A stretch of 64,000 nt of DNA from an uncultured bacterium (lineage in GTDB: Bacteria; Bacillota; Clostridia; Lachnospirales; Lachnospiraceae). Positions 56,159 through 63,410 of the stretch are shown here, in pieces (positions within the stretch are counted from its first letter, which is position 1; every line of letters begins with the position of its first letter). The notes under the pieces were generated by a model. That model was given only the letters and a program-made list of their open reading frames with translations, made no database searches and was not told where the DNA came from. Where the stretch lies: NCBI GenBank assembly GCA_947643595.1, contig CANRWP010000001.1, positions 62,001 to 126,000 of the forward strand. Reading direction: 5' to 3'. The position numbers and the translations under genes were made by a program.

Positions 56159-56512
56159 ATGCTAAAAAATGACCTGAGAATCAACAGCAGCCTGGCAGAA
56201 TTGATCAGCAGTATTAAAAATTCCGAGATATATCGTAATTACGAAGAGGTTAGCAGAGAAGTAGGTGAAGTGCCGGGATTGCAGGAGAGAATCGACGAGT
56301 ACAGGAGAAATAATTTTCTGATTCAGCAGAACCATGAGGGCGAAGAGCTGCTGCAGAAACTGGAGGATTTTGAGTTGGAGACGGCGGCTTTCCGCTCGGA
56401 ACCGTTAGTGGATAAATACCTGTGCGCGGAGCGCGATTTTGTGAAGCTGAAACAGGATATTGATAACAGAATGCTTTCCGAACTGGAATTTTCCATTCCG
56501 GCAGGATTTTAG
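56159..56512 (+). CDS. YlbF/YmcA family protein
   Basis: The 117-residue helical protein matches the YlbF/YmcA/YheA group (SLAELISSIKNSEIYRNYEE, EYRRNNFLIQQNHEG, then ERDFVKLKQDIDNRM). In Bacillus such proteins join YaaT in a complex that supports RNase Y-dependent mRNA maturation, and take part in competence and sporulation control. Its place right after RNase J (22 bases) suggests an RNA-decay link. AAAGGAG lies eight bases before the ATG. Confidence 0.85.
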   Translation: MLKNDLRINSSLAELISSIKNSEIYRNYEEVSREVGEVPGLQERIDEYRRNNFLIQQNHEGEELLQKLEDFELETAAFRSEPLVDKYLCAERDFVKLKQDIDNRMLSELEFSIPAGF

Positions 56513-56529
56513 CAGGGCAAGAGGCAGAG

Positions 56530-56910
56530 ATGAAACAGTTTATTGTGTCTGTCGGAACGGCAGCGGTAAAAATTATATTGTTTGTTTTGATAGTCAGGTA
56601 TGTGATCGGTACGGCGACGGAGGCGTACGCTTTCGGCTACCGTATTTTCACGGAGGAACCGGTCAGCGCGGAGCCCGGTATCACCTACACGGTGACATTG
56701 TCTGAGGAGACGACGCCGGAGCAGGTGGCGGAGGCGCTGGAGGACTATGGGCTTGTCAGGGACAGGGATGTCTTTTATGTACAATATCTGCTCTCCGCCT
56801 ACCGGGGAAAGCTGATGCCGGGAAATTATGAGTTGAGCACGGCGATGACGGGGGAAGAGATGCTGCAGGTCATGTCGAGTTCCTATGTGGACGAAGAGGA
56901 AGAAGAGTGA
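56530..56910 (+). CDS. Short MltG-like protein lacking the catalytic domain
   Basis: The 126-residue membrane protein has one N-terminal TM helix (about 8-30) and an extracellular part (about 45-115) resembling the LysM-like first domain of MltG (YTVTLSEETTPEQVAEALEDYGLV, then PGNYELSTAMTGEEMLQVM). The muralytic YceG domain of the full protein is absent, as the gene ends with an acidic tail. It sits where yrrL (mltG) lies in Bacillus, before the yrrM homologue. A truncated or regulatory form that binds the divisome without cutting glycan is an inference. Confidence 0.8.
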   Translation: MKQFIVSVGTAAVKIILFVLIVRYVIGTATEAYAFGYRIFTEEPVSAEPGITYTVTLSEETTPEQVAEALEDYGLVRDRDVFYVQYLLSAYRGKLMPGNYELSTAMTGEEMLQVMSSSYVDEEEEE

Positions 56911-57584
56911 CACAGGAGAGAACGGAAACCTTCATCCGATCTCTGGATGAGGGAAACACACCTTTTTTAAACAGAATAGAAAAGCAGGCCAGGGAAGCGG
57001 GCGTACCCGTCATCAGACCGGAGACACAGAGGCTTTTGCGATTTTTGCTCCAGATGCAAAAGCCCCGCCGGATTCTGGAGATCGGATGTGCGGTCGGCTT
57101 TTCTGCGTTATTGATGAGTGAATACGGCGGGAAGGACTGTCGCATCACAACGATAGAAAATTATGAGAAGCGGATCCCGCAGGCGATAGAAAATTTTCGG
57201 GAAGCGGGAAAAGAGGAACAGATCCGGCTGCTGCAGGGGGATGCGGCGGATATCCTGCCGGAATTGACAGATTCCTATGACATGATATTCATGGATGCGG
57301 CGAAGGGGCAGTATCTCTCCTTTCTGCCGGAGGCGATGCGACTGCTCTCCCCCGGAGGGCTTTTGATTTCGGACAATGTGCTGCAGGAGGGAGATATTCT
57401 GGAGTCCCGCTATGCGGTGACGAGGCGGAACCGGACGATCCACAGCAGGATGCGGGAATATCTGTATCAGATCACCCATGATCCCCGGCTGGAGACGATC
57501 ATTCTGCCGGTGGGCGACGGTGTGGCAGCCAGTAAATTATGTTCTTCAGACAGAGGTGAAGTATGCGAAAGACAGAACTGTTGA
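56907..57584 (+). CDS. O-methyltransferase, TrmR-like (YrrM)
   Basis: The 225-residue protein is a class I SAM-dependent O-methyltransferase of the family 3 type. The SAM site IGCAVGFSALLM is near residue 60, GDAADILPELTDSYDMIFMDAAKGQYLSF holds the metal Asp in three short blocks, and SDNVLQEGDILE is a typical product loop. Its Bacillus counterpart YrrM (TrmR) methylates 5-hydroxyuridine in tRNA wobble positions. The GTG start overlaps the previous stop codon, and the gene overlaps the U32 gene by 22 bases. That pairing strongly favours the tRNA role. Confidence 0.88.
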   Translation: MTQERTETFIRSLDEGNTPFLNRIEKQAREAGVPVIRPETQRLLRFLLQMQKPRRILEIGCAVGFSALLMSEYGGKDCRITTIENYEKRIPQAIENFREAGKEEQIRLLQGDAADILPELTDSYDMIFMDAAKGQYLSFLPEAMRLLSPGGLLISDNVLQEGDILESRYAVTRRNRTIHSRMREYLYQITHDPRLETIILPVGDGVAASKLCSSDRGEVCERQNC

Positions 57585-58798
57585 TCCCGGCGGGGAGCCT
57601 GGAAGTGCTGAAGACAGCGGTGATTTTCGGCGCCGATGCGGTCTATATCGGCGGAGAAGCTTTCAGCCTGCGAGCCAAAGCAAAAAATTTTTCGCTGCCG
57701 GAGATGGAGGAAGGCATCCGTTTTGCCCATGAGAGGAATGTGAAGGTCTATGTGACAGCCAATATTTTCGCGCACCACAGAGATATCGAGGAGGCGGGAC
57801 GGTACTTTGAGGAACTGCGCGGCATGGAGGAGAAGCCGGACGCGCTGATCATTTCCGATCTCGGTCTTTTTTCCGTGGCGAGGGAAGTGTGTCCTGAGAT
57901 GGAGATACATATCTCCACGCAGGCCAACAATACAAACTATAAAACATATACTTTCTGGAACAAGCTCGGGGCAAAGCGGGCAGTCTGCGCCAGAGAACTT
58001 TCCCTGTCGGAAATAAAGGAGATACGGGCGCATATACCGGAGGAGATGGAGATAGAGGCTTTTGTGCACGGCGCAATGTGCATTTCCTATTCCGGAAGGT
58101 GTCTGCTCAGCAATTATATGACCGGGAGGGATGCCAACCGGGGCGCCTGCACGCATCCCTGCCGCTGGAAGTATGCGGTGGTGGAGGAGAGCAGACCCGG
58201 GGAGTATCTGCCGGTGTATGAGAATGAGCGGGGAACGTTTCTGTTTAACTCGGGCGATCTGTGTATGATTGAGCATATACCGGAACTGATCGAGGCCGGG
58301 ATAGACAGTTTTAAGATAGAAGGACGAATGAAGGCGGCTCTCTATGTGGCGACGGTGGCGAGGACATACAGGAGAGCGATCGATGACTGCCTGAAATCGG
58401 AAGAGATTTACCGGGGCAATATGGAGTGGTATAAGCGGGAAATCGGAAAGTGCACTTACCGACAGTTCACGACAGGATTTTACTTTGGGAAGCCCGGGCG
58501 GGAGTCCCAGATCTATGATTCTTCCACCTATCAGAGCGAGGCGGTCTATCTGGGTATGATAGAGGGGACCGATAGGCGGGGGTATGCGCACCTGGAACAG
58601 AAAAATAAGTTCTGCGCGGGGGACCTCATCGAGATCATGAAGCCGGACGGCAGGAATATACCGGTGACTGTGGAGGCGATGGAGGACGAGGAGGGCAATC
58701 CGATGGAGAACTGCCCCCATGCGAAACAGAAATTTTCGGTCAAACTGAGCGAGGTGCCGGAGAAGTACGATCTGCTGCGGACGATGGCGGGGCGGTGA
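57563..58798 (+). CDS. Peptidase U32-family protein, TrhP-like tRNA hydroxylation factor
   Basis: The 411-residue protein opens with ELLIPAGSLEVLKTAVIFGADAVYIG and contains the U32 signature EAFVHGAMCISYSGRC followed by DANRGACTHPCRWKY, whose Cys residues probably bind an Fe-S cluster. It ends with the U32 C-terminal beta domain. In Bacillus the homologues YrrN and YrrO (TrhP) take part in prephenate-dependent hydroxylation of wobble uridine, whose product is methylated by YrrM. Only one U32 gene is present here. Older collagenase labels for this family are not supported. Confidence 0.88.
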   Translation: MRKTELLIPAGSLEVLKTAVIFGADAVYIGGEAFSLRAKAKNFSLPEMEEGIRFAHERNVKVYVTANIFAHHRDIEEAGRYFEELRGMEEKPDALIISDLGLFSVAREVCPEMEIHISTQANNTNYKTYTFWNKLGAKRAVCARELSLSEIKEIRAHIPEEMEIEAFVHGAMCISYSGRCLLSNYMTGRDANRGACTHPCRWKYAVVEESRPGEYLPVYENERGTFLFNSGDLCMIEHIPELIEAGIDSFKIEGRMKAALYVATVARTYRRAIDDCLKSEEIYRGNMEWYKREIGKCTYRQFTTGFYFGKPGRESQIYDSSTYQSEAVYLGMIEGTDRRGYAHLEQKNKFCAGDLIEIMKPDGRNIPVTVEAMEDEEGNPMENCPHAKQKFSVKLSEVPEKYDLLRTMAGR

Positions 58799-58884
58799 GA
58801 ACGCGCGAAAACTGTAGAAGTTGCACAGTCTGCGGCGGAAATCTTTGGATAATCTGCACTAAGTCACAAAATTTATTTTTCCTC

Positions 58885-58913
58885 TTGCAAAGTGAAAAAA
58901 AGTGGAGTATCTT
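58885..58913 (+). promoter_or_regulatory. Promoter of glnN
   Basis: TTGCAA (58885-58890) and TATCTT (58908-58913) are 17 bases apart. The transcript would start near 58920 and first copy the two-hairpin element and the terminator. Confidence 0.65.
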
Positions 58914-58929
58914 TAAGAGGTAAAAATAA

Positions 58930-58961
58930 TTGTATACAGGAATACAAGAATAAAGATGTTC
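58930..58961 (+). promoter_or_regulatory. Two-hexaloop RNA element, likely ANTAR antiterminator target
   Basis: Hairpin P1 pairs TTGTAT (58930-58935) with ATACAA (58942-58947) around the loop ACAGGA. Hairpin P2 pairs GAAT (58948-58951) with GTTC (58958-58961) around AAAGAT, with one G-U closing pair. Both six-base loops have A at position 1 and G at position 4, the hallmark of RNA targets of ANTAR-domain regulators. P2 overlaps the left arm of the terminator, so the two folds exclude each other. Confidence 0.75.
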
Positions 58962-58987
58962 CAAAGCGCGGCTTTTGGAACATTTTT
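58956..58987 (+). terminator. Leader terminator (attenuator) of glnN
   Basis: ATGTTCCAAA (58956-58965) pairs perfectly with TTTGGAACAT (58974-58983), then a TTTTT run. It sits within the leader before the glnN start, with AGGAGG further downstream, so termination here would switch the gene off. Confidence 0.8.
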
Positions 58988-59007
58988 CCGTTTAGGAGGA
59001 GAAGATT

Positions 59008-61119
59008 ATGAGCGATGTAATGAACGTGGAAGAACTGTTTGGCCAGAACGTGTTTGACCTGGCAAAGATGCGCAGCCGTCTGCCGAAAAATGTTTTTAAA
59101 GAGGTGAAACGGGTCATGGATAAGGGCGGCGAGCTCTCCATGGCAACTGCGAACGTGGTGGCGAAGGAGATGAAGGACTGGGCCGTGGAGCACGGCGCCA
59201 CTCACTATACCCACTGGTTCCAGCCTCTGACCGGCATCACGGCGGAGAAGCACGACGCTTTCGTGTCCCATCCCGATGAGGACGGCAAGATGATCACGGA
59301 GTTTTCCGGAAAAGAGCTGATCAAGGGAGAGCCGGACGCATCCTCGTTCCCCTCCGGCGGTCTGCGGGCGACCTTCGAGGCGAGAGGCTACACGGCGTGG
59401 GATATCACTTCCCCGGCGTTTTTGAAGGAGTCCGCCTGCGGTACGATCCTCTGCATCCCCACCGCATTCTGCTCCTACACGGGAGACGCGCTGGATAAGA
59501 AGACGCCGCTGCTGCGCTCCATGGAGGTGCTGAGCAGTCAGGCGCTGCGTATCGTGAGACTGTTCGGCGATACGGCCGCGACAAAGGTGACCGCTTCCGT
59601 CGGCCCGGAGCAGGAGTATTTCCTTGTCGATAAAGATCTGTACCTGCAGAGAGAGGACCTGATGTTCGCGGGCAGGACCCTGTTCGGGGCGCCGGCTCCG
59701 AAAGGGCAGGAGATGGAGGATCACTATTTCGGCGTAATCAAGGAGCGCGTGGGCGCTTACATGAAGGACCTGAACGAAGAGCTTTGGAAGCTGGGGGTGA
59801 CGGCGAAGACGCAGCATAACGAGGTGGCTCCGGCGCAGCACGAGCTGGCGCCGGTCTATGCCACGGCGAATATCGCGGTGGACCACAACCAGCTTGTGAT
59901 GGAGACCATGAAACGGATCGCCTACCATCACGACCTGAGATGTCTTTTGCATGAGAAACCTTATGCCGGCGTGAACGGCTCCGGCAAGCACAACAACTGG
60001 TCCATCACGACGGACAGCGGCGTCAACCTGCTCGACCCGGGCGACACGCCGAACAAGAATATCCGCTTCCTGCTGGTGCTGGCCTGCATCATGAAGGCGG
60101 TGGATACACACGCCGACCTGCTGCGCCAGAGCGCGGCGGATGTGGGGAACGACCACAGGCTGGGCGCGAACGAGGCGCCTCCCGCCATCATCTCCATCTT
60201 CCTCGGGGAACAGCTGGAGGATGTGGTGAAACAGCTGATCGAGACCGGAGACGCGGCGAAATTGAAGGAGGGCGGAAAGCTGGAGACCGGCGTGTCCACA
60301 CTGCCCGACTTTGAGAAGGACGCTACGGACCGGAACAGAACATCACCGTTTGCTTTTACCGGCAACAAGTTTGAGTTCCGTATGGTGGGTTCCGCGGATT
60401 CCATCGCAAGCCCGAACACGACGTTAAATGCGATCGTGGCGGAATCTTTCTGCGAGGCGGCCGACAGGCTGGAGAAGGCGGAAGACTTTGACATGGCGGT
60501 ACATAACCTGATCAAGGAGTATATGACCGAACACCAGAGGATCGTCTTCAACGGCAACGGTTATGCGGAAGAATGGGTGGAGGAAGCGGCAAAGCGCGGC
60601 CTGCCCAACATCAAATCCATGATCGAGGCGGCGGCTACATTGACCACAGACAAGGCGGTGGCGCTGTTTGAACGGTTCGGCATCTTCACGAAGGTGGAAC
60701 TGGAATCCCGCGAGGAGATCATCTACGAGACCTACGCGAAGACCATCAATATCGAGGCGCTGACCATGATCGATATGGCGGGCAAAAAGATCATCCCCGC
60801 GGTCATGAAATACAGTAAGAATCTCGCGGACACCGTGAACGCGGTGAAGGCGGCGGGGGCGGATGCTTTCGCACAGGCGGATATATTGAAGTCTGTATGT
60901 GAGAAGCTCTCCGCCATGCAGACAGCTCTTAAGAAGCTGGAGAAGGTGGAAGCGGAAGCCGGCGCCATGAAAGACGCAAAAGAGCAGGCTTTCTTCTACA
61001 AGGATGTGGTGCGGGAAGTGATGCAGGAGCTGCGGGACCCCGCCGACGAGCTGGAGATGATCGTGGATAAGGATATCTGGCCTCTTCCGACCTATGGCGA
61101 GCTGATGTTTGAAGTATAA
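59008..61119 (+). CDS. glnN: Glutamine synthetase type III
   Basis: GSIII forms glutamine from glutamate, ammonia and ATP. The 703 residues match the type III size (about 700-730) and not the 440-470 of GSI. Visible motifs are the N-terminal HYTHWFQPLTGITAEKHDAF, SFPSGGLRATFEARGY, GPEQEYFLVD, TQHNEVAPAQHELAP, the NGSGKHNNWS region and the FEFRMVGSADSIASPNTTLN adenylation-region equivalent in short segments. AGGAGG precedes the ATG. The gene stands alone with its own promoter, attenuator and terminator, so expression is likely tied to nitrogen supply. Confidence 0.96.
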   Translation: MSDVMNVEELFGQNVFDLAKMRSRLPKNVFKEVKRVMDKGGELSMATANVVAKEMKDWAVEHGATHYTHWFQPLTGITAEKHDAFVSHPDEDGKMITEFSGKELIKGEPDASSFPSGGLRATFEARGYTAWDITSPAFLKESACGTILCIPTAFCSYTGDALDKKTPLLRSMEVLSSQALRIVRLFGDTAATKVTASVGPEQEYFLVDKDLYLQREDLMFAGRTLFGAPAPKGQEMEDHYFGVIKERVGAYMKDLNEELWKLGVTAKTQHNEVAPAQHELAPVYATANIAVDHNQLVMETMKRIAYHHDLRCLLHEKPYAGVNGSGKHNNWSITTDSGVNLLDPGDTPNKNIRFLLVLACIMKAVDTHADLLRQSAADVGNDHRLGANEAPPAIISIFLGEQLEDVVKQLIETGDAAKLKEGGKLETGVSTLPDFEKDATDRNRTSPFAFTGNKFEFRMVGSADSIASPNTTLNAIVAESFCEAADRLEKAEDFDMAVHNLIKEYMTEHQRIVFNGNGYAEEWVEEAAKRGLPNIKSMIEAAATLTTDKAVALFERFGIFTKVELESREEIIYETYAKTINIEALTMIDMAGKKIIPAVMKYSKNLADTVNAVKAAGADAFAQADILKSVCEKLSAMQTALKKLEKVEAEAGAMKDAKEQAFFYKDVVREVMQELRDPADELEMIVDKDIWPLPTYGELMFEV

Positions 61120-61144
61120 GAAGTATATTAAAAAATAAAGAGTC

Positions 61145-61193
61145 AAAAAACTGCCGTCTCGGAAAAATATTTTTTCCTGAAACGGCAGTTTTT
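61145..61193 (+). terminator. Terminator of glnN
   Basis: AAAAAACTGCCGT (61145-61157) pairs with ACGGCAGTTTTT (61182-61193), with a further inner GGAAAAA/TTTTTTCC stem. Confidence 0.92.
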
Positions 61194-61228
61194 GGCTTGT
61201 TTTACGGCATTTTCTACATTTTAGACAC

Positions 61229-61256
61229 TTGACAGATATTTTGACTTTGCTATAAT
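61229..61256 (+). promoter_or_regulatory. Promoter of the O-antigen-ligase-like gene
   Basis: Perfect TTGACA (61229-61234) and TATAAT (61251-61256) boxes are separated by 16 bases, with a start near 61263. Confidence 0.85.
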
Positions 61257-61286
61257 GAAGGAAAGGAAGCGGAGGATTGCAGGCAT

Positions 61287-62663
61287 ATGAAAGGCAGTTT
61301 GGAACGCAAACTTGATGGCCTGACAGATTATTACTTGGTAGTCTGTCTGTTTTTGTCCCTCTTTACTATGACCTGGGTCGGCGTCGGAAATATTGTGGTT
61401 GCCAGTCTGCTGGGGATTCTCCTCTGTATCATCGGGCTGATGCAGCAGTTCGCAAGGGTAGATATCTGGGCTTTCGCGTTTCTGGCGGGATATCAGTTGA
61501 TGAGTATGGCTTCCTCTTTCGCCGCACATGGCAATATTGTTGACGGTTACGCCTCAACTCAGATGGTGTATCTGCCGATATATTTAATAATGGGATGCCT
61601 TTCCGTGAAGGAGACGAAGCTGCTTCGCAGACTCTGCGTTCTCTGGACGGCGGTGACGGCGGCGGCGGGATGTCTGCAGTTTGTCTACAGCACCGTGATT
61701 TTAGGGCGGGCATGGAGGCTCAGCGGTTTTCTGGGCAATCCGAACGCCATGGGAATATTTCTGGTGCTGGGCTGGATCGCACTGCTTCAGTGCAGGCAGG
61801 ATCCGGCGGAGGGAAAGCTGGAAAAATATCTGCCGGCTCTGGAACCTGTTTTATTGGCGGCTCTGGCGCTGACATTGTCCATAGGCAGTTTTTTGGCGAT
61901 GGCCGCCGGGATATTTGTACTGTTCCTGCTGGAAAGGAAGAACACGGACTGGAAAGGGGCGTTTCCCTACGCCTGCGGACTGTTGAGCAAGGCGAGTCTC
62001 GGAATCGGTACCGGTCTTCTGCTTTATCTGGCGGGGGCGAGGACGGATGAACCGTTAGTCTGTATCATCCCGCTGCTGTACATAGCGGCGCTGGCGGTAT
62101 ACTGGGAGAAGTTTGAAGCTTTTCTGAAAGCGTATCCGCTTATCCCGATCGGTGTTTCCGTGATGGGGGTACTGGTAGCTGGGGGGGTTGTAATCGTGAG
62201 ACCCAGCTCGGCGGCGACTTTTGTGGAACGTCTGGCGATGATGCGGAACGGCCTGGGGTATATAGGTGTGAATCCGCTGCTGGGAGTAGGACCCTATCAG
62301 TGGAGAATGTTAAACCTGCAGGACAGCGATACCTATTTTAACACATGGCATATCCACAACATCCTGATCCATGTGGCAGTGGAGATGGGCCTTGTGGCGG
62401 CGGCATTTCTTCTGGCAGTCGCGGTGAGGAGTTTGAAAAAAGAGAAAAAAGCCGCTCAGAAAGCGGAACTTGCGGCGTTTTTCTTTCATAATATGATAGA
62501 TACCGGTTTCTTTTATCTGGGAATTACCAGTCTGCTGATGCTGACGGCATCCGAACCGGGGATCAAAGGAAGAAAATTATCCGGCAGTGCGCTGAGATGG
62601 CTGTTCGGCGCTCTCGCTGTGATTCATATATATGATCTTATCAAATGGTTCTTTAACGGTTAA
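61287..62663 (+). CDS. O-antigen ligase-like (Wzy_C) membrane protein
   Basis: The 458-residue protein has about 11-12 hydrophobic segments and a large extracytoplasmic loop near residues 300-355 that contains LGVGPYQWRML and HIHNILIHVAVEMGL, the pattern of the O-antigen ligase/polymerase family. In Gram-positive bacteria such proteins polymerise or attach surface glycans, or ligate sugars to wall proteins. GSGGA-like RBS bases (GGAGG, 61271-61275) lie upstream. It precedes a membrane amidase, so a role at the cell surface is likely. The glycan is unknown. Confidence 0.82.
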   Translation: MKGSLERKLDGLTDYYLVVCLFLSLFTMTWVGVGNIVVASLLGILLCIIGLMQQFARVDIWAFAFLAGYQLMSMASSFAAHGNIVDGYASTQMVYLPIYLIMGCLSVKETKLLRRLCVLWTAVTAAAGCLQFVYSTVILGRAWRLSGFLGNPNAMGIFLVLGWIALLQCRQDPAEGKLEKYLPALEPVLLAALALTLSIGSFLAMAAGIFVLFLLERKNTDWKGAFPYACGLLSKASLGIGTGLLLYLAGARTDEPLVCIIPLLYIAALAVYWEKFEAFLKAYPLIPIGVSVMGVLVAGGVVIVRPSSAATFVERLAMMRNGLGYIGVNPLLGVGPYQWRMLNLQDSDTYFNTWHIHNILIHVAVEMGLVAAAFLLAVAVRSLKKEKKAAQKAELAAFFFHNMIDTGFFYLGITSLLMLTASEPGIKGRKLSGSALRWLFGALAVIHIYDLIKWFFNG

Positions 62664-62691
62664 GAAAGAAAAGACGGAGGGGAGCGGATAT

Positions 62692-63378
62692 GTGAGGAAA
62701 AAAGAAAAAATCGGAAAAAACGAATTTTTCAGCATATGGCTTCTTCTGGCAGGATTTGGTGCTATAACAACGCTGGTGCTCATAATGTGTATCAGCAGCG
62801 CCGGCAAGATCCCGGACAATGTGGGAAGGGTACTGACGGAGGAGGAACAGGAGGCAGTAGTCGGCAGAAACAGTGCGCTGGCCGAGTATGTTTATCTTTC
62901 TCCCAATGCTGATTTTCCCCGTGAGGGAACCATAACAAAAATTACGATCCATCATATGGCGGGCGATCTGGAACTGGAGGAAGTGGGAAAGCGTTTCTCC
63001 GACAGGGACAGAAGGACTTCCGCCAACTACGCCATCGACAGCAGCGGGAAAGTGGCGCTGTACGTGGAGGAGGCCAACAGGGCCTGGACATCCAGCAGCA
63101 AGGAAAATGACAGTCAGGCGGTGACCATCGAGGTGGCGAACGATGAGGTCGGCGGTCAGTGGCATGTAGGGGATGAGTCCTACGAGAAACTGATCGAACT
63201 TTGTACAGATATCTGCCGAAGGAACGGGATCGAGGAACTCCGTTATACGGGGGACGAGAGCGGGAATCTGACGCTCCACAAGATGTTCGCCGACACGGAA
63301 TGTCCGGGACCTTATCTGGAGAGCAGAGTAGAAGAAATTGTTCAGACGGTAAATCAAAAATTAAAGCAAGAGGAATGA
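62692..63378 (+). CDS. Membrane-anchored N-acetylmuramoyl-L-alanine amidase (Amidase_2)
   Basis: The 228-residue protein has one N-terminal TM segment (about 15-37, FFSIWLLLAGFGAITTLVL) and an extracellular Amidase_2 domain (about 65-220). TKITIHHMAGDLELEEV holds the first zinc His and LHKMFADTECPGPYL the second His with the conserved Cys region. It would cut the bond between MurNAc and L-Ala in peptidoglycan. Start GTG 62692 follows GGAGGGGAG; the longer in-frame reading from 62632 overlaps the previous gene. No binding repeats (SH3, LysM) are present. Confidence 0.88.
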   Translation: MRKKEKIGKNEFFSIWLLLAGFGAITTLVLIMCISSAGKIPDNVGRVLTEEEQEAVVGRNSALAEYVYLSPNADFPREGTITKITIHHMAGDLELEEVGKRFSDRDRRTSANYAIDSSGKVALYVEEANRAWTSSSKENDSQAVTIEVANDEVGGQWHVGDESYEKLIELCTDICRRNGIEELRYTGDESGNLTLHKMFADTECPGPYLESRVEEIVQTVNQKLKQEE

Positions 63379-63410
63379 TGAGTGTTGTTTGCTGAAAGGA
63401 GGTTTTTAAA

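Noticed and set aside
58873-60156. A 427-codon minus-strand frame that spans the glnN leader and start
   Set aside because: It would run across the terminator and promoter and has no recognisable domain; glnN on the other strand is certain.
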